In this document: positions 27,386-36,220 of the stretch, piece by piece
Layout of the letters: every line of letters begins with the position of its first letter
Position numbering within the stretch: the stretch's first letter is position 1
Assembly (NCBI RefSeq): GCF_001643015.1
Contig: NZ_CP015622.1
Coordinates: 2,059,358-2,123,357 of the forward strand
DNA: 64,000 nt
Direction: 5' to 3'
Source of the DNA: Corynebacterium crudilactis
GTDB lineage: Bacteria; Actinomycetota; Actinomycetes; Mycobacteriales; Mycobacteriaceae
The notes under the pieces: generated by a model
Seen by the model: only the letters and a program-made list of their open reading frames with translations
Told to the model about the DNA's origin: nothing
The model's database searches: none
Translations under genes and position numbers: made by a program

Positions 27386-27511
27386 ACCAAGGAAATTTGT
27401 CGGTGCTTTGCCGCGTTGGAACGAAGTAGAGCCGCTGGCAGAATCGGCGGATGAGAGAAACGTCGAAAAGCGTTTATATTTTCCCTATAAAGCTCACTAA
27501 TTTGAAAGATG

Positions 27512-27517
27512 TAAGGT
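27512..27517 (+). promoter_or_regulatory. Candidate -10 box (TAAGGT) of lipA
   Basis: TAAGGT is followed after exactly 7 nt by the GTG of lipA, the arrangement of a leaderless transcript. Confidence 0.5.
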
Positions 27518-27524
27518 TGCATTT

Positions 27525-28571
27525 GTGACTATCGCACCTGAAGGACGACGACTACTCCGCGTTGAGGCCCGAAATTCGGAAAGCCCAATTGAGACCAAGC
27601 CTCGCTGGATTAGAAACCAGGTCAAAAATGGACCTGAATACCAAGACATGAAGGAACGCGTCGCTGGCGCGTCTTTGCACACTGTTTGCCAGGAAGCTGG
27701 CTGCCCTAATATTCACGAATGTTGGGAATCCCGCGAAGCTACCTTCCTCATTGGTGGAGCTAACTGCTCCCGTCGTTGTGATTTCTGCATGATCAACTCT
27801 GCACGCCCCGAGCCACTTGACCGCGGTGAGCCACTGCGTGTCGCTGAATCCGTGCGTGAGATGCAGCTGAACTACTCCACCATCACTGGTGTGACTCGTG
27901 ATGATCTGGATGATGAAGGCGCATGGCTTTACTCAGAGGTGGTTCGTAAGATCCACGAGCTCAACCCGAATACTGGTGTGGAAAACTTGGTGCCTGATTT
28001 CTCTGGCAAAAAGGATCTGCTGCAGGAAGTCTTTGAGTCTCGCCCAGAGGTTTTCGCGCACAACGTCGAAACCGTGCCACGTATTTTCAAGCGCATCCGC
28101 CCGGCGTTCCGTTATGAGCGTTCCTTGGATGTTATCCGTCAGGCTCGTGATTTTGGGCTGGTCACCAAGTCGAACTTGATTCTGGGCATGGGTGAAACCA
28201 CCGAAGAAGTCACTGAGGCTCTCCAAGATCTGCATGATGCGGGTTGTGACATCATCACCATTACTCAGTACCTTCGTCCTGGCCCGTTGTTCCACCCGAT
28301 TGAGCGTTGGGTAAAGCCTGAGGAGTTCCTCGAGCACGCAGATGCCGCCAAGGATATGGGCTTTGCAGCTGTCATGTCTGGTCCATTGGTGCGCTCTTCT
28401 TACCGTGCGGGTCGTCTCTACGCACAGGCTATGGAATTCCGTGGCGAGGAAATCCCTGCGAACCTCCTCCACTTGAAGGATACTTCTGGCGGTTCCACTG
28501 CACAGGAAGCTTCCACGCTTCTTGAGCGTTATGGTGCTTCCGAAGACACCCCAGTGGTGGCGTTCAACTAA
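27525..28571 (+). CDS. lipA: Lipoyl synthase (radical SAM)
   Basis: Inserts two sulfurs into protein-bound octanoyl chains to make lipoate. The 348-aa protein has both cluster motifs: [12 protein letters not shown] for the auxiliary [4Fe-4S] cluster that donates sulfur, and CSRRCDFC (CX3CX2C) for the radical SAM cluster. The C-terminal RSSYRAG motif, with the serine that ligates the auxiliary cluster, is also present. GTG start at 27525, preceded by a leaderless-type -10 box and no Shine-Dalgarno. The length matches C. glutamicum LipA as I recall it. Confidence 0.97.
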   Translation: MTIAPEGRRLLRVEARNSESPIETKPRWIRNQVKNGPEYQDMKERVAGASLHTVCQEAGCPNIHECWESREATFLIGGANCSRRCDFCMINSARPEPLDRGEPLRVAESVREMQLNYSTITGVTRDDLDDEGAWLYSEVVRKIHELNPNTGVENLVPDFSGKKDLLQEVFESRPEVFAHNVETVPRIFKRIRPAFRYERSLDVIRQARDFGLVTKSNLILGMGETTEEVTEALQDLHDAGCDIITITQYLRPGPLFHPIERWVKPEEFLEHADAAKDMGFAAVMSGPLVRSSYRAGRLYAQAMEFRGEEIPANLLHLKDTSGGSTAQEASTLLERYGASEDTPVVAFN

Positions 28572-28588
28572 GTACATTTTTCATAATC

Positions 28589-28625
28589 ACCGTCGCATTC
28601 GATACACCGAATGTGGCGGTTTTTC
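28589..28625 (+). terminator. Terminator of lipA
   Basis: A 13-bp imperfect stem (28589-28601 with 28608-28620), followed by TTTTCG. It lies 18 bases after the lipA stop. Confidence 0.75.
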
Positions 28626-28690
28626 GTCGATAAGCATGCTTCTTCTCACCCCACGTTTGGGTTCATTTTCGCAGTTCCCCTGCCATCGCC

Positions 28691-28696
28691 TATTGT
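28691..28696 (+). promoter_or_regulatory. Candidate -10 box (TATTGT), leaderless start
   Basis: TATTGT is followed after 7 nt by the ATG at 28704 of the DUF4191 gene; no ribosome binding site is present in between. Confidence 0.5.
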
Positions 28697-28703
28697 TGAG
28701 TAC

Positions 28704-29486
28704 ATGGCAGACGCGAAGAAAATGGCGGATAAAGCCGCCAAGAAGCAGGTAAAAGCAGCCAAGAAGGCACAGCGCAAGCAGACTCGTTCACAGATGTGGC
28801 AAGTCTTCAATATGCAACGCAAGCAGGATAAGGCACTTATTCCGCTCCTGTTGCTCGCTATTCTTGGTATTCCACTAATCCTTTTCCTCCTCGGCATGAT
28901 TTGGGGCGGCCAGTGGTGGATGCTCCCGATCGGCATTGCTGCAGGTGTTGTGGCTGCAATGTTCATTTTCACCCGTCGTGTTGAGCGTGATGTATACAAG
29001 CGCGCTGAAGGTCAGCAAGGTGCAGCTGGTTGGGCTGTAGAAAACCTTCGCTCTGGCGTTGGCATGGCTTGGCGCACTAAAACTGCTGTTGCAGTGACCT
29101 CTCAGATGGATGCTGTACACCGTGTGATTGGCTTGTCTGGTGTTGTTCTAGTTGGCGAGGGTGCTCCGCATCGCTTGAAGCCGCTGATGGCACAGCAGAA
29201 GAAGCGTCTCAACCGTGTAGCTCCGGGTGTTCCGGTCCATGAAATCATCACCGGTAATGGTGAGGGGCAGACTCCGATCGCTAAGCTGCAGCGTGCATTG
29301 GTTAAGTTGCCTCGCAACTACAAGAAGAATGATGTCGCTGCCCTGGCGGCACGTATTGAGGCCATGGATAACGTCGGCAATGCTCCAGGAGCAGCCCTGC
29401 CTAAGGGTCCTATTCCTAAGGGCGCCAGCATGTCCGGTATGAACCGTCGTGCTCGCCGCCAAGCAGAGCGTAAAGGCGAGAATTAA
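28704..29486 (+). CDS. DUF4191 family membrane protein
   Basis: A 260-aa protein of the actinobacterial DUF4191 family that usually sits next to lipA; function unknown. A lysine/alanine-rich N-terminus (1-40) precedes two transmembrane helices at about 46-66 and 72-92. A cytoplasmic domain then carries a conserved segment with VVLVGEGAPHRLKPLM and ends in a basic tail. The ATG at 28704 is chosen for its leaderless -10 box; a longer frame back to 28611 overlaps the lipA terminator. Context suggests a link to lipoate or envelope physiology, but nothing in the sequence shows it. Confidence 0.8.
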   Translation: MADAKKMADKAAKKQVKAAKKAQRKQTRSQMWQVFNMQRKQDKALIPLLLLAILGIPLILFLLGMIWGGQWWMLPIGIAAGVVAAMFIFTRRVERDVYKRAEGQQGAAGWAVENLRSGVGMAWRTKTAVAVTSQMDAVHRVIGLSGVVLVGEGAPHRLKPLMAQQKKRLNRVAPGVPVHEIITGNGEGQTPIAKLQRALVKLPRNYKKNDVAALAARIEAMDNVGNAPGAALPKGPIPKGASMSGMNRRARRQAERKGEN

Positions 29487-29531
29487 GCCTCTCCCCTTCT
29501 TTCGCGTCAGCGCCGAAGCTTAAAACCTTCT

Positions 29532-29571
29532 AAAGATGCCCGCCACAGTTTTGTGGTGGGCATCTTTTTTC
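29532..29571 (+). terminator. Terminator of the DUF4191 gene
   Basis: A 16-bp stem with one G-T type mismatch (29532-29547 with 29552-29567) followed by a run of T. Confidence 0.88.
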
Positions 29572-29658
29572 ATAGGGGCATTCCCAGCGCTTCACAGGGT
29601 GCTCAGCAGCACACAATATTATGCAGATCCGATACCATTTTCATGAGACTATAAAGAG

Positions 29659-31278
29659 GTGAGCTTCCTTGTAGAAAATCAATTACTTGCGCTGGTAGTC
29701 ATCATGACGCTCGGTTTGCTGATTGGTCGGATTCGGATTTTTGGATTTCGCTTAGGTGTTGCCGCTGTGCTTTTTGTCGGACTGGCGCTCTCCACCATCG
29801 AGCCAGATATTGCGGTTCCTTCGTTAATTTATGTCGTTGGCCTAACGCTGTTTGTTTACACCATTGGACTTGAAGCTGGGCCAAGTTTTTTCACTTCCAT
29901 GAAAAATACGGGACTGCGCAACAACGCTCTGGCACTTGGCGCAATTATTGCGACAACTGCACTGGCGTGGGCATTAATCAAAATATTTAATATCAATGCC
30001 GCCTCTGGCACCGGCATGTTCACCGGTGCGCTCACCAACACCCCAGCTATGGCTGCGGTAGTCGATTCGCTGCCTTCGCTTATCGACGACACCGGTCGGC
30101 TTCATGTCATCGCCGAGCTCCCCGTTGTTGCCTACTCCCTGGCATATCCTTTGGGTGTTTTAGTGGTGATTTTATCGATCGCTATTTTCAATGCGGTATT
30201 CAAGATCAACCATAAAAAGGAAGCCGAGGACGCAGGCGTTGCGGTACAGGAACTCAAAGGCACAAGGATCCGTGTCACTGTCCCTAATCTACCTGCACTG
30301 GAAAATATTCCAGCATTACTTGGCTTACATATCATTGTCTCCCGTGTGGAACGCGATGGTGAGCAATTTATCCCGCTCTATGGTGCGCATGCACGCATCG
30401 GCGATGTCCTCACGGTTGTCGGCGATACGGAAGAACTGATCCGCGCAGAAAACGCCATTGGAGAACTCCTCGATGGTGATCCCTATAGCGATCTCGAGCT
30501 CGATTACCGAAGAATCTTTGTTTCCAACACTGAGATTGTGGGAACTCCTTTGGAAAAGCTGCAGCCAGTGTTGAAAGACATGCTGATCACCCGCATCCGG
30601 CGCGGAGATACAGATTTAGTAGCGTCCCCAGAGATGACCCTGCAATTGGGTGATCGCGTACGTGTGGTTGCTCCTGCAGAGAAACTCGGTGAGGCAACCA
30701 GGCTTTTAGGTGACTCCTATAAAAAGCTCTCTGATTTCAATCTTTTACCCCTGACTGCAGGCTTAGTGCTGGGTGTGTTGGTAGGCATGGTGGAATTCCC
30801 TCTGCTTGGTGGAAATTCCCTGAAGCTAGGTAACGCAGGTGGCCCTTTAGTGGTTGCGCTGTTACTTGGCATGGTGAGCCGTACCGGAAAATTTGTATGG
30901 CAGATCCCCTATGGAGCAAATCTCGCGCTGCGCCAGCTAGGCATCACACTGTTTTTAGCTGCCATTGGTACATCTGCCGGTGCTGGTTTTAGATCCGCAA
31001 TTCACGATCCTCAGTCCCTCACTATCATTAGTTTCGGAGCCTTGATCACCCTCTTTATGTCCTTGACGGTACTGATCGTCGGACACAAAGTGATGAAGAT
31101 TCCCTTTGGTGAAACTGCCGGCATTCTCGCGGGCACTCAGACTCACCCTGCTGTGTTGAGTTATGTATCAGATGCTTCACGCAATGAACTCCCCGCGATG
31201 GGTTATACATCGGTATATCCCTTAGCGATGATTTCAAAAATCCTCGCAGCACAGACATTGTTGTTCCTGCTTATCTAA
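29659..31278 (+). CDS. sucE: Dicarboxylate (succinate) exporter of the AAE family
   Basis: A 539-aa membrane protein of the aspartate:alanine exchanger family. Two blocks of membrane helices (about 5-185 and 370-539) flank two cytoplasmic TrkA-C (RCK_C) domains, seen around residues 195-280 and 285-360. The family motif GTFTGALTNTPA-like segment appears as GMFTGALTNTPAM, with a second copy-like motif AGTQTHPAVL near the end. Length and sequence match SucE1 of C. glutamicum, known as a succinate exporter under oxygen limitation. GTG start at 29659, with GAGG immediately upstream. Confidence 0.92.
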   Translation: MSFLVENQLLALVVIMTLGLLIGRIRIFGFRLGVAAVLFVGLALSTIEPDIAVPSLIYVVGLTLFVYTIGLEAGPSFFTSMKNTGLRNNALALGAIIATTALAWALIKIFNINAASGTGMFTGALTNTPAMAAVVDSLPSLIDDTGRLHVIAELPVVAYSLAYPLGVLVVILSIAIFNAVFKINHKKEAEDAGVAVQELKGTRIRVTVPNLPALENIPALLGLHIIVSRVERDGEQFIPLYGAHARIGDVLTVVGDTEELIRAENAIGELLDGDPYSDLELDYRRIFVSNTEIVGTPLEKLQPVLKDMLITRIRRGDTDLVASPEMTLQLGDRVRVVAPAEKLGEATRLLGDSYKKLSDFNLLPLTAGLVLGVLVGMVEFPLLGGNSLKLGNAGGPLVVALLLGMVSRTGKFVWQIPYGANLALRQLGITLFLAAIGTSAGAGFRSAIHDPQSLTIISFGALITLFMSLTVLIVGHKVMKIPFGETAGILAGTQTHPAVLSYVSDASRNELPAMGYTSVYPLAMISKILAAQTLLFLLI

Positions 31279-31363
31279 TAGTTTTTGTTTCGCAGAAGGC
31301 CTCCATTCCGGTGTAGCTGACATAAGATTTTATGTTGTGATAGTCCAGCCTCTCTAGGTCATC

Positions 31364-32253
31364 TTGGCATTTTTTATTCGCATTCTCGCCGGCGGAATTT
31401 TCGCATTGATCTGCAAACCACGCCGTCTATATTCCATGGTTTTTATACTCATGGGTAGCGCTCTCACCTTGCGTTCTTTGATTGTCTGGGTGGCACGCTT
31501 CGAGTGGGCTCACCCGTGTCCACAACTTATTGCTCTCTTGCTTGTGTTGAGCCCGGTGTTGGGATAGCCCCTACTGTCCATATTTTTGCTCAGTAATGGC
31601 GTGCTCGTGATTCGGCGAGAATCTCAAAGATGGGAAATTTACTCTCGCTTTTGCTGGACTGCTACTAGTGCTGTACCCGCTTTTACCTCTGCTGCTATCA
31701 GCGCTCCACGTACCAGAAAAATTCAGTGCTATTTTCACTCTGACTGGTGCAGGTTTAGGAGTATATGTTGGCGGAATCTTCTTGGTTTTTTCTGAGTTCT
31801 TCATAGGCCTACCGCGTCATCCCGCCACGACGCCCTGCTACCCATGCCATTGTTCTTGCTGTCCTTGTTCCCTCTGGTGGACAAGGATCAGATGAAGATG
31901 TTGCCGAAGGTGTGGCTATGTCCCGCTATTTGAATGAACACGGCATCCCCGATGACCACATTCCAGTAGAAGACCGTGCAACCACTACCCGAGAAAATCT
32001 CTTATTCAGCATCGAGCGCATAGGTCCTGATGCCAATATCATCGTGGCAACCAGTGGCTATCATGTGTTCCGCACTGCCCTTCTTACTCGTGCATTAGAT
32101 ATCAACGCTACTGTTCGAAGCAGACGCACTGCTTTTTATTATGCCCCCAGTACTTTTCATTGCAGTCTGCCGGGAACCTCTCAAATTTCTGCATGTGCTG
32201 CCGATCCTGTGGATACTGTTCAATATGGCATTGCTCTTGATCGAGCTCTTTAG
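31364..32253 (+). pseudogene. Decayed DUF218 (YdcF/SanA-like) membrane protein gene
   Basis: Pieces of one DUF218 protein lie in all three frames. An N-terminal membrane part is at 31364-31567. A second pair of helices in another frame is at about 31668-31810. A third-frame part from about 31815 reads THAIVLAVLVPSGGQGSDE and continues with VEDRATTTRENLLFS and SGYHVFRT, the conserved DUF218 core. Between HAIVLA and LVPSGGQG about 30-50 residues of the usual domain are missing. The C-terminal helix reads on in yet another frame after about 32150. So at least three frameshifts and one deletion are present. It follows sucE directly. Confidence 0.75.
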
Positions 32254-32280
32254 CCCCGTAACAGAGCTGTAGATACAACA

Positions 32281-32314
32281 AAAGCACTGAGCATATCCTC
32301 TTGCTCAGCGCTTT
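32281..32314 (-). terminator. Terminator of the RDD gene
   Basis: A 13-bp stem with one mismatch (32281-32293 with 32302-32314). On the minus strand it continues into TTTTGTTGTATC. It lies between the pseudogene and the convergent RDD gene. Confidence 0.7.
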
Positions 32315-32359
32315 CGATGCATAAAAAATCGAAGACTCTCAACGTCTCCGCTTTAATAT

Positions 32360-32833
32360 TTAGCCACGAATAACGGCAGTACCTGTTGCCTTATCATGCA
32401 AACCACGTCCGTCTGAATCCACCATTACTGCAGGAAGAATCAAGATAGTCAACAGTGGACGTACTAACGCGCGCCACCAACCGACTGGAGCTTCAGCATC
32501 AACGCGTGCAATACCCATGCCGAGTACTGCGTGGCCTGGGGTCCTGGCAAAGAACCATCCTGTGAGCCAGCCCAAGATCACAAAGATAATAAGTGTTGAG
32601 GTAGCAACATCGCCGAGGGCATCGGTGAAATTGGTCAGCACGATAGCAATCATCCACGACACAGCCCAGTCAATGCAGACACCGCCGATACGGCGCGCTA
32701 CTGAGATGAGGGATCCAGCACCTTTTTCAGGAAGGCCCATTTTTTCTCCAGGCCACTTGCCTGGGGCATCAGGATCATCAAAGTCAGCTGGAATTTGCGG
32801 TCCATCAATCCAACTTCTCTTCTGCTTTGCCAT
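32360..32833 (-). CDS. RDD family membrane protein
   Basis: A 157-aa protein with a polar, proline-rich N-terminus (about 1-40) followed by an RDD domain. The domain shows the arginine in ARRIGGVCIDWAVS and the aspartate soon after, then two helices and the motif FARTPGHAVLGMGIARVD. RDD proteins are of unclear function; some act in ion transport. It is divergent from glnA, with 281 bases between the starts. The ATG at 32833 has only a weak ribosome binding site. Confidence 0.85.
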   Translation of the reverse strand: MAKQKRSWIDGPQIPADFDDPDAPGKWPGEKMGLPEKGAGSLISVARRIGGVCIDWAVSWMIAIVLTNFTDALGDVATSTLIIFVILGWLTGWFFARTPGHAVLGMGIARVDAEAPVGWWRALVRPLLTILILPAVMVDSDGRGLHDKATGTAVIRG

Positions 32834-32967
32834 TTTTTACAATCAAATCCAAACGTATAGAGGGCGGGACAGTGCAGCCGCTGCGCTTTCGCTTTCGACG
32901 TTGTGAGCCAAAATTAACCTGTAAAAGATCTTCTCTGAATGAGTTCAGCCACTATTTTTCAAAAAAG

Positions 32968-32988
32968 TTTTGATAGATCGACAGGTAA
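32968..32988. promoter_or_regulatory. Possible AmtR box upstream of glnA
   Basis: The segment has half-sites TTTTGAT and ACAGGTAA separated by 6 bases. It resembles the C. glutamicum AmtR consensus tttCTATN6AtAGat/aA with about three mismatches. It lies about 130 bases before glnA, and a TTGACA (32999-33004) follows. AmtR control of glnA is known in C. glutamicum; this particular site is inference. Confidence 0.35.
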
Positions 32989-33114
32989 TGCTTTATACTT
33001 GACACGTCGCAAGGACTACATTTGCAGCCAAGTCTACTACTTGATCTTCAAAGGTCAGCATTTGTGAACAAAGCTACAAATTCACCTTTCCGCCCATGTC
33101 AATGAGGAGTCACC

Positions 33115-34548
33115 GTGGCGTTTAAAACCCCGGAAGAAATTGTCAAGTACATCAAGGATGAAAACGTCGATTTCGTTGACGTTCGATTCACCGACCTTCC
33201 CGGCACCGAGCAGCACTTCAGCATCCCAGCTGCAAGCTTCGACGAGGATGCCATCGAAGAGGGTCTAGCATTCGACGGATCTTCAATTCGCGGATTCACC
33301 ACCATCGATGAATCTGACATGAATCTCCTGCCAGACCTTGGAACGGCAACCATTGACCCATTCCGCAAGGCGAAGACTCTGAACATCAAGTTCTTTGTCC
33401 ACGATCCTTTCACCCGCGAGGCCTTCTCCCGTGACCCACGCAATGTGGCACGTAAGGCAGAGCAGTACCTTACATCCACCGGAATTGCAGACACCTGCAA
33501 CTTCGGCGCTGAAGCTGAGTTCTACCTCTTTGATTCCGTCCGCTACTCCACCGATGTCAACGCCGGCTTCTACCACGTAGACACCGAAGAAGGCTGGTGG
33601 AACCGTGGCAACGAGAAGAACCTCGACGGCACCCCAAACTTGGGCTCCAAGAACCGCATGAAAGGTGGCTACTTCCCAGTAGCGCCTTATGATCAGACTG
33701 TTGATATTCGCGATGATATGGTTCGCCACCTCGCAGAATCCGGTTTCCATCTTGAGCGCTTCCACCACGAAGTCGGTGGCGGACAGCAGGAAATCAACTA
33801 CCGCTTCAACACCATGCTGCACGCGGCTGATGATATCCAGACTTTCAAGTACATCATCAAAAACACCGCACGCCTCCACGGCAAGGCAGCTACCTTCATG
33901 CCTAAGCCACTGGCTGATGACAACGGTTCCGGCATGCACGCACACCAGTCTCTCTGGAAAGATGGCAAGCCACTCTTCCACGACGAGTCTGGCTACGCAG
34001 GCCTCTCCGATATCGCTCGCTACTACATCGGTGGCATCCTGCACCACGCAGGCGCGGTCTTGGCGTTCACCAACCCAACCCTGAACTCCTACCACCGTTT
34101 GGTTCCAGGCTTCGAAGCCCCAATCAACTTGGTCTACTCACAGCGCAACCGTTCCGCTGCTGTGCGTATCCCAATCACCGGATCTAACCCAAAGGCAAAG
34201 CGTATCGAGTTCCGCGCTCCAGACCCATCAGGTAACCCATACTTGGGCTTCGCTGCGATGATGATGGCTGGCCTCGACGGCATCAAAAACCGCATTGAGC
34301 CACATGCTCCAGTGGATAAGGATCTCTACGAGCTCCCTCCAGAGGAAGCAGCATCCATCCCACAGGCACCAACCTCCCTCGAGGCTTCCCTGAAGGCTCT
34401 CCAGGAAGACACTGACTTCCTCACCGAGTCTGATGTCTTCACCGAAGATCTCATCGAGGCATACGTTCAGTACAAGTATGACAACGAAATCACCCCAGTT
34501 CGCCTGCGCCCAACCCCACAGGAATTCGAGCTGTACTTCGATTGCTAA
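33115..34548 (+). CDS. glnA: Glutamine synthetase type I
   Basis: A 477-aa GSI-beta glutamine synthetase that assimilates ammonium into glutamine with ATP. Family motifs include DGSSIRGF, the metal-binding EAEFYLF, the ATP-binding [18 protein letters not shown], and NRSAAVRIP. The adenylylation tyrosine is in [10 protein letters not shown] near residue 405, so activity should respond to GlnE, encoded at 43151-46288. GTG start at 33115 with GAGGAG 6 nt upstream. The 280-base upstream region has a possible AmtR box and a TTGACA. Two strong hairpins follow the gene. Confidence 0.97.
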   Translation: MAFKTPEEIVKYIKDENVDFVDVRFTDLPGTEQHFSIPAASFDEDAIEEGLAFDGSSIRGFTTIDESDMNLLPDLGTATIDPFRKAKTLNIKFFVHDPFTREAFSRDPRNVARKAEQYLTSTGIADTCNFGAEAEFYLFDSVRYSTDVNAGFYHVDTEEGWWNRGNEKNLDGTPNLGSKNRMKGGYFPVAPYDQTVDIRDDMVRHLAESGFHLERFHHEVGGGQQEINYRFNTMLHAADDIQTFKYIIKNTARLHGKAATFMPKPLADDNGSGMHAHQSLWKDGKPLFHDESGYAGLSDIARYYIGGILHHAGAVLAFTNPTLNSYHRLVPGFEAPINLVYSQRNRSAAVRIPITGSNPKAKRIEFRAPDPSGNPYLGFAAMMMAGLDGIKNRIEPHAPVDKDLYELPPEEAASIPQAPTSLEASLKALQEDTDFLTESDVFTEDLIEAYVQYKYDNEITPVRLRPTPQEFELYFDC

Positions 34549-34588
34549 ACACTAATCTTGAGTTATTTTGATATAACCCAAGAGGAAA

Positions 34589-34620
34589 GAAAACCCCCGA
34601 GACTCTCGGGGGTTTTCTGC
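34589..34620 (+). terminator. Terminator of glnA
   Basis: A perfect 13-bp stem (34589-34601 with 34605-34617) with a 3-base loop and a TTTTC tail, 41 bases after the stop. Confidence 0.88.
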
Positions 34621-34643
34621 TACTCAGCTCGCATAAGACAAGG

Positions 34644-34688
34644 AAAAGCGTTAGGCCCCCGACTTCCATACGGGGGCCTAACGCTTTT
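34644..34688. terminator. Second hairpin terminator, probably bidirectional
   Basis: A perfect 18-bp stem (34644-34661 with 34671-34688) with TTTTTATT on the plus side. It backs up the glnA terminator and also lies just after the stop of the convergent 55-aa gene. Confidence 0.85.
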
Positions 34689-34699
34689 TATTAAAGTTT

Positions 34700-34867
34700 T
34701 TAGATACCGATCAGCTCTGAAGCGACAACATCCGAAAGGCATATTGTTCCTTGCGGCTCACCGCGGAAAAGGAGAAGGTGGTCTGCGTTGATAATGACTT
34801 CCAGCTGACGTTCGAGGGTGAATGTCTCCCACACCTTCATCTCATTAGGGCGAATCCTTAGTCCCAT
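34700..34867 (-). CDS. Conserved 55-aa protein of unknown function
   Basis: A short soluble protein (MGLRIRPNEMKVW...) with no domain I can name. An excellent AAGGAGAAGGAA ribosome binding site precedes the ATG at 34867, and a strong hairpin lies right after the stop. An in-frame extension of 11 codons would consume that site. I recall a small conserved corynebacterial gene at this place downstream of glnA. The sequence ends in hydrophobic/acidic residues SDVVASELIGI. The convergent layout with glnA is not informative about function. Confidence 0.7.
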   Translation of the reverse strand: MGLRIRPNEMKVWETFTLERQLEVIINADHLLLFRGEPQGTICLSDVVASELIGI

Positions 34868-35111
34868 TTCCTTCTCCTTTCGAAACTGTTTTAAACCCAA
34901 TAGCTTGTGGTTTAAATCACTTTATTTTGTTCTTGCGTTATAAGTCATCTTAGGGGGTGAATTTTTAAATAGCGAAGCGGGGGACTTAAATCGCTACATA
35001 TCAACCCCGAAAAGCACCCCTGATCAGGTTGGATATGAGGGTTTACTCATGTTTCAAACCCAAATTGCACGTTTAAAAACAAACATAACGGGGGTACTGT
35101 TTTCTTTCCGA
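34868..35111. other. Intergenic region upstream of the 55-aa gene
   Basis: About 240 AT-rich bases that should hold the promoter of the 55-aa gene. An imperfect inverted repeat pairs CATATCAACC (34997-35006) with GGTTGGATATG (35027-35037). No gene was seen. Confidence 0.3.
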
Positions 35112-35163
35112 TAACAAAAAACCACCCCTCACATCCATCTGGAAAGTGGATTGAGGGGTGGTT
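35112..35163 (-). terminator. Terminator of the NUDIX-cupin operon
   Basis: A 12-bp perfect stem (35120-35131 with 35152-35163), followed on the minus strand by TTTTTGTTATC, 32 bases after the cupin stop. Confidence 0.82.
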
Positions 35164-35195
35164 GCCGAAGGTGGGCGTCGAAAAGCGAAAATCTT

Positions 35196-35597
35196 TTATT
35201 CTTGAAGCGCTGTACTCACGCTGCGGAAGTGGGTATCTGCAACCGGCTCCGCCCAATCGACAGTCTCGCCATCAATGCCCTTGAGATTAACCACAACGTG
35301 CGTCATCGGTTCATCAACAACTGCTCCATGCCAATGGCGTACCCCAGCGGCTGCGAACACCACATCACCCGGCTCAAGCAAACGCGCAGGCTCCCCCTCC
35401 GCCTCATAGATACCAAGGCCGGAAAGAACAATGATGTTCTGACCAATTGGGTGGGTGTGCCAATTAGTACGTCCACCAGCCTCAAAAGACACATTGACCG
35501 TTTCAACTTGAACGTTGTCATCCAATTTGGCCAGGTGCACTTCACCGCTAAACCACTGGGATGGCGCAGGGTTTCCTATAGGAAATTCGATGCTCAT
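35196..35597 (-). CDS. Cupin domain protein
   Basis: A 133-aa single-domain cupin. The first motif GGRTNWHTHPIGQ supplies two metal-ligand histidines and the second motif VRHWHGAVVDEPMTH supplies a third. Proteins of this kind are often called quercetin 2,3-dioxygenase-like or carboxymuconolactone-associated cupins, but the substrate cannot be read from sequence. Its ATG overlaps the stop of the NUDIX gene by 4 bases, so the two are coexpressed and translationally coupled. A terminator follows. Confidence 0.85.
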   Translation of the reverse strand: MSIEFPIGNPAPSQWFSGEVHLAKLDDNVQVETVNVSFEAGGRTNWHTHPIGQNIIVLSGLGIYEAEGEPARLLEPGDVVFAAAGVRHWHGAVVDEPMTHVVVNLKGIDGETVDWAEPVADTHFRSVSTALQE

Positions 35598-36130
35598 TGA
35601 GCAGTTCGCTTCTCATAACCCATGCGTGGCCTAAAGCCCTGAGGGTGCTTCAACTGAGCCACGGCATCCGCAATAACCATGCGGAAACGCTGATTAGTCA
35701 CAGGCATATTAGAAATCGGGAACCACGCTACGTCCGTGTTTTCTTCATCGCCAACAATCGGCTCATCGCTGCTTCCAGAAACAACACAGCGCATGGACGT
35801 ATCCATATAACTTGCAACATCACCGTTACCGTAGGTCACAGGCCCAACAGCACCCACGCCCAGCAACGCCTCCACACGGACATCAAGCCCTGTTTCCTCA
35901 CGGACTTCACGCGCTGCAGTAACATGTGGCTGCTCATCTGGATCGCAAATTCCAGTAGGAGGGGTCCACTCGCCAGTATCCGCACGCTTTACCAACAGCA
36001 CGTCCGGAACCACATGGAAAGGGGCTCCAGCTGGCACATCGCGGATGATAACGGCAGTAACGGCCGGGAGCCACAACGGCTCTGCACCAACATGCTCACG
36101 CAGTTTAACAATGAATTCTGGAATCGCCAT
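35594..36130 (-). CDS. NUDIX hydrolase
   Basis: A 178-aa NUDIX protein. The box is GICDPDEQPHVTAAREVREE followed by TGLDV near residues 77-101, with the essential REVREE. Possible substrates are nucleoside diphosphate derivatives, but the target is unknown. The gene is translationally coupled to the downstream cupin gene (4-base overlap) and is divergent from the luciferase-like oxidoreductase with about 90 bases between. The ATG at 36130 is preceded by a GAAGGAAAC-like site on the minus strand. Confidence 0.9.
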   Translation of the reverse strand: MAIPEFIVKLREHVGAEPLWLPAVTAVIIRDVPAGAPFHVVPDVLLVKRADTGEWTPPTGICDPDEQPHVTAAREVREETGLDVRVEALLGVGAVGPVTYGNGDVASYMDTSMRCVVSGSSDEPIVGDEENTDVAWFPISNMPVTNQRFRMVIADAVAQLKHPQGFRPRMGYEKRTAQ

Positions 36131-36207
36131 GCAGCCAGTTTCCTTCTCTTTAGCACTCTTTTTTCGATGTGTATCCCAGGGTACGCCAGCCGTGCGAGCC
36201 CACCGTC

Positions 36208-36213
36208 TAGGGT
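36208..36213 (+). promoter_or_regulatory. Candidate -10 box (TAGGGT), leaderless start
   Basis: TAGGGT is followed after exactly 7 nt by the ATG at 36221. Confidence 0.5.
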
Positions 36214-36220
36214 GGGTGAC

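Noticed and set aside
33283..34095. 270-codon minus-strand frame inside glnA
   Set aside because: Antisense shadow of a strongly conserved gene with biased codons.
35597..36220. Long N-terminal extension of the luciferase-like frame
   Set aside because: It runs antisense through the cupin and NUDIX genes; the true start at 36221 has a leaderless -10 box and begins the conserved domain.
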